NCBI RefSeq assembly: GCF_026230105.1
Contig: NC_079485.1
Coordinates: forward strand, 13,276,872 to 13,340,871
Reading direction: 5' to 3'
DNA length: 64,000 nucleotides
DNA from: Diorhabda sublineata
Lineage: Eukaryota; Arthropoda; Insecta; Coleoptera; Chrysomelidae
Below the pieces are notes generated by a model. The model saw only the letters and a program-made list of their open reading frames with translations, ran no database searches and was not told where the DNA came from. Shown one piece after another: positions 1 to 10,100 of the stretch. How positions within the stretch are numbered: position 1 is the first letter of the stretch; the number at the start of each line of letters is the position of its first letter. Both the position numbers and the translations under genes were made by a program.

Positions 1-202
1 GATGAATATTGCACAGAGCTAAAAAAATTCTAACCTCAATTTTTGTTCAATATTTTGTGTGAGTAACAAAATGAAGTGAAGTGCTAAGTGCACCACTGTC
101 AATAATTATATATGCTGCTGTCTTGCTTTTGGAGCCTAAAGGAGAAGTTGGCTTTTGAGCCAAAAAGAAATTAGATTTATCCTTGGAATTGCTGATAAAA
201 TT

Positions 203-299
203 AGCACCTAATCGATAATATTGCAATTGCGACATCTTGCATGAAACAAACATTGTTTCATGCAAGATGTCGCACTTGCAATATTATCGATTGGGTGCT
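203..299. repeat. Near-perfect hairpin, 47-bp arms
   Basis: Arms 203-249 and 253-299 are inverted copies with two mismatches around a 3-bp loop. The two facing short reading frames read in opposite directions here are products of this symmetry, not genes. An inverted pair of GAGGTTAG-containing segments at about 25-44 and 603-622 may mark the ends of the surrounding element. Confidence 0.9.
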
Positions 300-730
300 A
301 TTTTTATTGAGTCTAAGTTTCAATTTTATAAAGAAATGAGTTTCTATACTGCTTATATTACGTTTTATTTTCCTCGGGAGTGTTTAAAATGTTTATTCAA
401 CTATTATCAACTAATTTTTTTATGTTATCTCGTCTAATTTTCTAGCTAAACTGTCCATTAGACTCCAAAAGCAAAACAGAGGCAGATATAATTTACTTTT
501 GGAATTAGAATGCAATATTTTTTGATCAAAAGCATGCAGATAAACTGACTTTCATAAAACTTACCTTATTTTCATTGTTGAACTATGTAAAAAATATTAG
601 TAAAAATTTGAGGTTAGGAATTTGCTTACTTTTACTGTTTACAGAGACTTTATGCACGTTGTATTGCATTATGTCAAGCGGCCTTAATGTCAAACGACGG
701 GCAATATTTCTCTATGTGATATTTTGATCT

Positions 731-758
731 TGCAAGGAATTGCATGCAATTCCTTGCA
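731..758. repeat. Perfect 28-bp palindrome
   Basis: TGCAAGGAATTGCA is followed directly by its exact reverse complement. Related direct copies of CAAGCGG(C/T)CTT lie on both sides (about 675 and 777), so the palindrome may be the core of a small element. Confidence 0.9.
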
Positions 759-1169
759 TGTTGTCTTTCATCATGCCAAGCGGTCTTTAAAACAGTTGAC
801 TGCAATGAATAAATGCAAATCACCACGGAGTAATATCGGCAACCAGTATTGCTTCGAATAGTATGCTGGGTTCTCTATAATCAGACGATTCTCTTTATGG
901 ATGGTTATATAATCTCACCAAACGATATCATTTTAATTTGACCCGAGCTGATTAATACACAATATTTGTATATATTTCAGCTTTATTATCGTCTTCAAAA
1001 TATGCTCTTATTGTAGCGACATCTATTAGACAGTGGTAGACTTTGAAAGTAGGTTATTTTTCTAAAATACGCGGCTAGCTTCGTGAATGTTATTTATAAA
1101 TTTTTGTGGTAATTTCATTTTAATGAGAATTAGTATTGAAATATTTCATAAATAGACATAAAAACATAC

Positions 1170-3674
1170 TTCTCCACTTATAGTGCCACTTCCCAACAAA
1201 TCCCCAGGATTCATTTTACAACCAGTTATGGTATGATGAGCAAGCTGTTGTTTGGGAGTCCAATATAAATATTTAAAATTCGAACGACAAATCGTGGTAG
1301 AAACATTACCATCTTTAGCTGAAAATAAATAATTAAAATTAACATTGAATTGCTTTTCTAATTTTTTAATTTTTCTCTCTAATCTTTAGTCTTATTATGA
1401 GACGTTCCAATTACAATAATTTCACTTTAATAACAATAAAACACTCACGTGTTATGTCAACTTGTAGATTTATGTCGTAATTACACTTATCAGAGTGCCT
1501 CAGGTATGGTAAAGGTTGTGGATCTTGTGGGAAATTATCGGTTTTGAAAGGTTCCAAAGCAAACGTCGTAACAACCCAAGGAGATATCGTGGTACCTAAA
1601 TTTTTAGCCAAGAAAGGGCCTAAAGGAACGTATTCCCACTTCTGTATATCTCTTGCTAAAAAAAATTCTTAATATTATACAGAATATTGTTAGGAATCGA
1701 ATAAATACCGCTCCAGTCATTCATTAGAACGAAACCGAAGATATGATCTTCAGCCTTCTCGATTTTGATGGGTTCTCCAAGTTTATTGGCACCTCCAACG
1801 AAAAACGCCATTTCCAATTCGAAATCCATTAGTTTACTTGGACCAAATACAGGATCAGTTCCTAAAATTCATAATATGAAATATTATAAATCAAATTATT
1901 CATCTTGACATTTACCATCAGCTACTAATGTTTGTCCATTTGGTCTTCGAATAGGGGTACCAGAAATTACAATGGAACTTGCTCTGCCATGGTAAGCCAC
2001 TGGAAGATGTTTCCTGAAAGATCGTAAAATATATCTAAAAACTCAAAACAACGAAATCACTCACCAATTCGGCATCAAAGCATTTTCTTTGCTCCTAAAC
2101 ATAATTCCAACGTTCGTAGCATGGTGTATGGATGAGTAGAAATCAGTATAATCGCCGATATGTGCAGGCAAATGCATCGTCGCTTCAGATTGAGACGTGA
2201 AAGCTCTAAAAATAAATTAATCAAATGTAAAGATACTTTACAATTAAGTTTCTATCATACACTCACTTACTACATAAAGTTTCGTCATTTTTCAAAATTG
2301 GATTAGCTGCAGATAAAATGCTTTGTATAGTTTCTCTGGCTTCTTTCCAAGCCTTCGGTGTTAACCCCATTAAACGGTTCAGAGTTTGCTGAAAAGAAAA
2401 ATCATCAGAACTAATCCATTAAACAAAAAATTGTTATTGAATAGTTAAAACTTACTTCTTTAAACACATGTTGATAATTTTTCAGTTCTGGTCCATTGAA
2501 TAGATGGGAGACTTCGTTTAAATCTAGTATATAATCGGCTATGGCAACTCCTATCCTAGGAATAGGCTGAAAATAGTTAATTGAAAATAATTAATTAGTT
2601 GTCTTCTGAAAAATAAAAACACTGTATTCAGTTTTAAAACTTTATTTTTCATATGGAACAGAATAGGAAAAGCAGCAGTTAATTGTATGATATTTTAGAA
2701 AATATTCAAATATACCAGGTGTGGCTAGCAAATAATGAGACTAGAGATATGAAATATTTAGTTTCCTCCTCTATTTCTACATCGTATTGTTCGAAACAAT
2801 GCAGTCTTTTTCTGTCAGTTCCTTACTTAGCCTATTGTCAGATCGATCAAAATCACCGATATTTTTCATATTTTCATCCGTGGAAGGGCGATTCTGAAAG
2901 TAAAACGTGTTCAACATCTTCTCGGCCATCTTGTAAACGGTTAACTAAAAAACATGTGCACGCGACAAATATTCATTGTTCCAATAGAATATAAGTTTAA
3001 CTATTTCTAACTCTAAACAAAAAAAAGAATAACCCCTTCGTTACTTAATAGCCACACTTCGTATATACAAAATATTAATATTAGTATCACCGTTTCCTGT
3101 AATGGAGATAGTTCGCAACAAGTTTCTTGCCCGATTTAAAATTCAAATCCTTTTTTCTTTTATAAACAATCATTTTGTAAAATTTAATAATATATACAGA
3201 AGGGAAAGAAATAATAATATCCACTTATTATTATTCCAGTAGCAACGTTTTAATGTATAATATGTTGCCTATGTACCTTAAATTAATATATAATTTGAAT
3301 AATTTTCTCTTATTATCAACTATTATTAAAAAAATCACATGAAATTATTGTGGCGAAATAATAAATCTATTACAAAGAAATAATAATATGAATTAATTAG
3401 TATGATTATAAGTTAACCTCGTTTTGGTGTAAATCATATTGCCTACCTATCGACGCTAGACGTACCAGATTAAAGAATCACCTTTTATTTTTTTTTATTT
3501 AATTTTTAAGTTTGAACCGAGGAAAGTTGATCAAATAGAATGAAATCGACAAGAAATAGAAGGTTAGGACAATTGTTTTGAATTACTTACCTTTCCTGGA
3601 GACGTAAAAACTCCGTACGGTAGATTTTCTATGGGAAAATCACAAAACTTCGAATATTTTAAAAAACACTTCAT
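1170..3674 (-). CDS. Fah: Fumarylacetoacetase copy 1 (3'-incomplete in window)
   Basis: Fumarylacetoacetase hydrolyses fumarylacetoacetate to fumarate and acetoacetate, the last step of tyrosine catabolism in the cytosol. Coding exons in transcript order, all with GT-AG borders and matching phases: 3591-3674, 2456-2566, 2267-2388, 2065-2205, 1916-2013, 1709-1861, 1449-1655, 1170-1318 (1065 nt, 355 codons). The start is the Met of MKCFLKYSKFCDFPIENLPY. Hallmarks are TDFY...HHATN, FRSKENALMPNW, the metal-binding ELE, NDWSARDIQKWEY and GSGTISG. Using mammalian FAH numbering recalled from published structures, D126, Y128, H133, R142, Y159, E199, E201, D233, R237, Q240, Y244, K253 and T350 all appear kept. 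The ninth exon (about 65 codons) is not found between 1 and 1169, so it lies beyond the left edge or is lost. This is the best candidate for the ancestral enzyme of the cluster. Confidence 0.9.
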
Positions 3675-4064
3675 AGTTATCGTCGGAAAAAAAAATTAGT
3701 CAATTCTGTTTACTAATGTAAGGACATTCAAGGTCAAAACTTCTCTACTGGTATTTACCCAATGATTATGGTGTAAAATGAAAGTTATGCAGTAGAATGA
3801 AAATAAAAAAATTTTATAATTTAATTTAAGCAATTGTTGTTTGTATTTGATACGCTATCTATAAATTTACGTAATATGCAACGAAAGGTTAAATACATTT
3901 GATCTTTACAGGGGGAGCTTGATAGTTATAAATACAATTTGAGCGTTTTTTGTTTTTAAAATGTTTTTAAACTTTATGTTTCGTATATTACAATTTTTTA
4001 CGATGTTATTTGATAGGAAAAGATTTAAATTTCCAAAGTGATGAAAAAATAATTTATTAACATA

Positions 4065-6802
4065 TTAATAATTGTTTTTGGGTGGCAGTAAAGTACCAAC
4101 GCATGTACCGAAACCGATATTGTAGGTATCTCCTTTACAAACGGCTGTCATTGTGACAGTATCGCCATCTTGTAGGAATTTATTTTGAGATCCGTCTAAT
4201 AGATTTCGAGGTTTCGTTCCCTTCCAAGCTAATTCTAATGTGGAACCGAAAGATTCGGGTGACTGTAACAAAATGTTGATTTAAATTTATCAATGTGTGA
4301 TACAAACTAACCTAACTTAATCTAATCTAACCTAACCTATACATACTTCTCCGCTAATGGTGCCGCTGCCTAGTAGATCACCAGGATTCATTTTACAACC
4401 AGTTATGGTATGATGAGCGAGCTGTTGTTTGGGCGTCCAGTACAAATTTTTGAAATTTGAACGACATACAGTTCTGGACATAGTATCTCCTTTCGCTATA
4501 ATAAAAATTAAAATATTATTGGTAGACATGAAGATCTTTATGTCTTCAAGGTCATACAAGTTCAGGACACTATTACTACGAAAATTGAAACAGATAATAA
4601 CTACACATTTAATGATACAATTATTAACTAGATGGCGTTATTTTAAGCGTAATTTTGACATATATTGGACAAAGAAAATTATCTTGGAATTGGATTGACG
4701 ATAAAAAACATAATAGGTAGTATGAAGCAAGTGTTTTGAAGATCTATTCCTCAATAGTTCTTTGTTTAAACGTAAAAATCTGATTTTTATAGTTCCTAAA
4801 ACTTAAACTTCTTTGAATATAGTAATACGAACTTCCTGGAAATTTTGTACAATATTTTGATGACGAAAAGTAAATTTATGACGTATTCATTTACTCACGT
4901 GTTACATCAACTTGAAGATGAATATCGTAATTAAAATTGTCACTATGTCTTAGGTATGGTAAAGGTTCTGGCTCCTGTGGGTAATTATCAGTTTTGAAAG
5001 GTTCCAGAGCAAATGTTGTAACTACCCATGGAGAGATTGTGGTACTAAAATTTTTAGAAACGAATGGTCCTAGTGGTACGTATTCCCATGATAATATATC
5101 TCTAGCTGGAAATAACGAATTTTTATTGAAATAATAGAAAAAAAATATTAACAATTACCACTCCAGTCGTTCATTATAACGAAACCGAAAATATGATCTT
5201 GAGCATTTTCTACTTTGATGGGTTCCCCTAAATTATTGGTTCCACCAACGAAAAACGCCATCTCTAGTTCGTAATCCATTAGTTTACTTGGACCAAATAC
5301 TGGATGTCCACCTAAGATAAAATAATAAGTATTTAAACATGTTTATCATATACAAAGTTAGTACCATCTTCTAGCACTGCTTGTCCATATGGTCTATGAA
5401 TTGGAGTACCAGATATGACCACGGTACTTGCTCGACAATGATAAGCCACTGGAAGATGCTTCCTAGCATTTCGTGAAAGAAATTTCAATTTATATTAAGC
5501 CATATAGGTTCAATTTGTCGTTGAAAATAAATGAGATAGGCGATAGCTATTTTGAGTCTGAATTCGGACCTCCACCCATCGCAATAAATTCTCTCAATCG
5601 GAGCCTAGAATTACTTACCAATTTGTCGCTATTGCGTTTTCTTTCCCTCTAAAAATATTTCCAGCGTTTTTCGCGTGATGTATGGACGAGGAAAAGTCAG
5701 TGAAATCCCCGATTTGGGCTGGTAGGTGCATCTTAGCTTCGGATTGCCTCGTAAAAGCTCTAAAATAAAAAAAATTGGTTGTCGAAAAACACATAATTTC
5801 ATAAATTATGAAAAATTCTTACAAGAAATACAAAATGTGGATACTCAAGACCTAAAAAGTAGAATATTATACAGGAATATGTCAACAAGCTGCTTAGCAA
5901 GGTTCAATAAGGAAGAAAGACGCAAACAAGATATTGAATTGTTCAATGCTACAATGTGAGCTTAATAATTGGCATGTTCAATAATTCTACTGCTTCTTTC
6001 CTTTCAGCATACTTAAGATACCCAATTTTTTTGAAATATCTTTTAAATTAACACTAACACAATCATGGAAGAAAATATGACTTGACGAATAAAGATATTC
6101 ATTTTTTTATCAATACTCACTTTTTTCTAAGAATATCATCGTTTTGGAGAACTGGATTGTCCTCTGAAAGGATATTTTGTATAGTGTTCCTAGCTTCTTT
6201 CCAAGCTTTGGGAGTTAACCCCATGAAACGATTTAATGTCGACTAAAAAATGTATTTAAAACCAAAAATTGAAAATAAAATCAATTTATTGCAGTATAAC
6301 TTATGAAAAAATCTACAATTTTCATTTGGAGACCCTATCGACTGTGCCAGTTATAATTTTATTTATGAAAAATTAATTTTTAAAGAAAAATAATCGGCGC
6401 AGATGAAATGATCGTGAAAACAAATTTAAGCAACTGAAACTTACTTCTTTAAAAACATGTTGATGTTTTTTTAATTCGGGACCGTCAAAAACTTCATTTA
6501 AATCTAATATAGAATCCGCTATGGCGACCCCTATTCTAGGTTTGAGCTAAAAAATAATAAAAAATGAAATAATCACAGAAAAAGACGTGGGGATTTTACA
6601 ATCAAGTCTTCCACCACAGTTTTTTGTTTTTTGACCAATAATCTCATCCCCATCTATATGATTTGAGTTCAATTGGGAGTTTAATGATGGTATAATTATT
6701 GAGAAATATTCCACTCACCTTACCGGGTGCAGTAAAAATACCATAAGGGAGATTCTCTATGGGAAAATCAGAAAATTTACAGTATTTAAGGAAGCTTCTC
6801 AT
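4065..6802 (-). CDS. Fah: Fumarylacetoacetase copy 2, diverged active site
   Basis: Complete nine-exon paralogue: 6719-6802, 6445-6546, 6121-6242, 5619-5759, 5365-5462, 5159-5311, 4899-5105, 4347-4495, 4065-4262. The total is 1254 nt, 417 aa plus stop, close to the 419 aa of mammalian FAH. Exon 2 is 9 nt shorter than in the other copies, an in-frame loss of three residues (SHL). Metal ligands (TDF, ELE, NDW), H133, R142, Y159 and K253 are kept. However, Y128 reads Ser (TDFSSSIHHAKN), Q240 reads Leu (ARDILSWEY), and YHGRAS reads YHCRAS. The exon 5 donor is a weak GTACTA. AATAAA lies 4053-4058, a few bases after the stop. An upstream in-frame ATG at 6880 exists, but family alignment favours the Met at 6802. 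The open frame across nine exons argues for a functional, possibly altered, protein. Confidence 0.9.
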
Positions 6803-7269
6803 AGTGACTTTGCTTAAAAAATAATTTCCTTTGTATTTGGATTTATGTAAATTGAATAATTCTAATGTAAAATGCTTCATACATAAGGATTGTCAAGGCT
6901 TTAATTTAAGCAAATGTTGTCTCTGATAAGTTATCTATATTCTGAATTCAAAATGAGGCTGTTAACATTTGACCTTTGAAAATAAAAGTTATACAATCGA
7001 TAGGATTATATCAAAAATTTTACATTTTCTCATTAATTACAAGAATAAAATAGTAAAAAATGATAGTACCATGAGAAGAAGATATTCCGAATACGGCTGC
7101 GTTTTGATGTAAAAGTATCTGTCTATGAGATATGATCAAAAAATTCGGTGGATCATTTTAACAGTTTCAAGAAGATCCAAAAGTCTCAGGAGATCCATTC
7201 TGAGTTAACAGCCCAATCAATAACCATAACTTTGGTCTTCAATTTTGAGTACGTATGTGTATATTAGGG

Positions 7270-7880
7270 TACCAAGTACACCGTGACCCAAATGGTCTAC
7301 TGTATCCCACATTCTTGTTGTTATACTGGGAATCTTCCATTTCATACACTCCCAAGTGAACTGCTCTGCTATAGCTTCTCCAGGTGTTCGTTGAGGCGAC
7401 TGTACCCCGATAGGACTCCTGTTGATATTAAACAGATTTTCTCTAGTTACACTTTCCCAGAAATGTCATTGCTTACCTCAACCCCTATGATTGTCCAAGT
7501 AACTGGTTTTATCCCCTATCTACCTTCTTTTCCGATGCTTTTTCTATTATTCTGTAGATGATACCACAGGGTTCAAGGGTTCAGGTCACATAAAGGGCCT
7601 TGCCTAGCTCGTTTTACAAGGCAATCCAAGACGAGTTTATATTTTATTATATAGGAGCTTTAAACTTTAATGGCTGCGTGGATATCAGGCAGCATGATCT
7701 CCTATTGCTGGAAAAATGCTTGGTGCGCTGCCCAGGCTTTCCGAGTGTTTGTTTATGGGCCTCTACACTCCTATTCCAGTTATATCTGCTGCGTTACTTA
7801 TACTATTTGATAGCATGTTCATACATTCTTATTTTTGAACCTACTTATTGCTATACTTTAGTATTGAGGTAAATTTTATC
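7270..7880 (-). mobile_element. LINE remnant (RNase H end), first copy
   Basis: The stretch around 7290-7600 matches the LINE remnant at 46040-47930, for example a shared GATAGGACTCCTGTTG-type segment and the TTTTCTCTGGTTA/CACTTTCCCAGAA region. It is the decayed 3' part of the same family, lying between FAH copies 2 and 3. Confidence 0.55.
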
Positions 7881-8049
7881 ACAAAGTTTAACTTTTTTGG
7901 TATTTCGATTTGAGACATGTCTCAACATAGTGCGATTGCTGCTAATGCGATTTCCCTTTTGCATTTACATTTTTTTTCATTTTACTTTCGGACTTTCCGT
8001 TATTATACCGATCGTATTAAAGGCATATCAAACTCTTTTTACGAAGTAA

Positions 8050-8810
8050 AATGTCCCACTATTAAGGTTTCGACAATATTTTCTTTCTCTTTCCCGATAC
8101 CTCGTTCATTCTACGCATGCTTGAGAATTCTATGAGATATTAATAGAATACGCAGAACCTATCTGGAACCTCGCAGGGTAGAGAAAGCGTTATCATTCTA
8201 TCTTCATTAGTCGGAACAGCTCTCACCATATTTGTAATACTCATATTTGGACAGTTGGTATGGGAAAAAACGTCTTTACGACAATATTCATTTTCTCTCT
8301 CTTTCGAGATGTTTTATCTATACTGCGCATGTTTGAGAATGGGCAGAACCTATCTGGAACCTCAGAGGATAGAGAAAGCGTTATCATTATGTTCTCCTTA
8401 GTTGGAACAGTTCCCGCCATATTTGTAATACTCATATTGGGACAGTTTGTATAGGAAAAAACGTCTTTACGACAATATTCATTTTCTCTCTCTTTCGAGA
8501 CACTTTATCTATACTGCGCATGTTTGAGAATGGGCAGAACCTATCTGGAACCTCGGAGGATAGAGAAAGCGTTATCATTATGTCCTCCTTAGTTGGAACA
8601 GTTCCCGCCATATTTGTAATACTCATATTTGGACAGTTTGTATGGTAAACAAATGTCTTTACGACCATATTCATTTTCCCTCTCTTTCGAGACGCTTTAT
8701 CTATACTGCGCATGTTTGAGAATCCACAGAATCGAGCTGGGGCCTCGGAGGATAGAGAAATCGTTATCATTCTATCTTCTTTAATCTGAACAGCTTCTAT
8801 GTTAGTTGAC
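8050..8810. repeat. Tandem array of MITE-derived ~191-bp units
   Basis: The phrase CATGTTTGAGAA recurs at about 8328, 8519 and 8711 (period 191-192), with a diverged first unit near 8115. Each unit matches the body of the single MITEs at 18442-18681 and 57988-58223, including CTTTATCTATACTGCGCATG. Open frames here (up to 126 codons) repeat with the array and are not genes. Confidence 0.85.
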
Positions 8811-8945
8811 ATTACTACAGTGAAATATTGAAACCCAACATTGAGGTTATGAAACTGCCTATTAGTTAACGTTTAACCAAGGCTCTTTCATTATTTTAAC
8901 GTAAAAAAATGCAGTTTTCTCTAGAATCAATTTATTATGAAATTA

Positions 8946-10013
8946 TTACAATTTTTTGGGCGGAAGTAAAGTCCCTACGCAAGAACCAAAACCGATATTG
9001 TAGGTATCTCCTTTACAAACGGCTGTCATTGTGACAGTGTCGCCATCTTGAAGAAACGTCCTTTGAGATCCGTCTCGTAGAGAAAGAGGCTTCGTTCCTT
9101 TCCATGATAATTCCACCAAAGATCCGAAGGAATCAGGTGTCTACAAAACAAACATTTCTTTAACTGAAATCAATTTACAAAGGCGTGTCTGCAAAAATAA
9201 TTTCATTTTAATCCGCGAGATTTACACCGAGAAAATTTTTTTTTATTTCCTCTATTGATTGAATAGTAAATTTTTGTTATAATAATAAATAATAATTTGA
9301 TTCCATAATAACAGTAATACCTTTCCGCTTATAGTGCCACTTCCCAACAAATCCCCAGGATTCATTTTACAACCAGTTATGGTGTGATGAGCGATCTGCT
9401 GTTTGGGAGTCCAATATAAATATTTAAAATTCGAACGACAAATCGTGGTAGAAACATTACCATCTTTAGCTGTAAATAAATAATTAAAATTAACATTGAA
9501 TTGCTTTTCTAATTTTTTAATTTTTCTCTCTCATCTTTAGTCTCATTATGAGACGTTCCAATTACAATAATTTCACTTTAATAACATTAAAACACTCACG
9601 TGTTATGTCAACTTGTAGATTTATGTCGTAATTACACTTATCAGAGTGCCTCAGGTATGGTAAAGGTTGTGGATCTTGTGGAAAATTATCGGTTTTGAAA
9701 GGTTCCAAAGCAAACGTCGTAACAACCCAAGGAGATATCGTGGTACCTAAATTTTTAGCCAAGAAAGGTCCCAATGGTCTATATTCCCATTTCTGTATAT
9801 CTCTTGCTGAAAAAATTCTTAATATTATACAGAATGTGGTTAGGAATCGAATAAATACCGCTCCAGTCGTTCATTAGAACGAAACCGAAGATATGATCTT
9901 CAGCCTTTTCGATTTTGATGGGTTCTCCTAGTTTATTGGAACCACCAACGAAAAACGCCATTTCCAATTCGAAATCCATCAGTTGACTTGGACCAAATAC
10001 AGGATCAGTTGCT

Positions 10014-10100
<87 letters not shown>

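Larger units (their letters stand above)
1..1169. other. AT-rich flank, no gene recognised
   Basis: Apart from the hairpin at 203-299 and the palindrome at 731-758, nothing coding is recognised. In particular the expected ninth exon of FAH copy 1 is absent. Confidence 0.6.

Noticed and set aside
237..437. Short frames starting MHET on both strands
   Set aside because: Both arise from the hairpin at 203-299, which makes the two strands read alike.
8432..8812. 126-codon minus-strand open frame with internal repeats
   Set aside because: It lies wholly in the MITE-derived array and its peptide repeats with the DNA period; no known domain.
9695..9877. Plus-strand frames over FAH exons (also 5726-5959)
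   Set aside because: Antisense shadows of exons whose minus-strand reading is clearly FAH.
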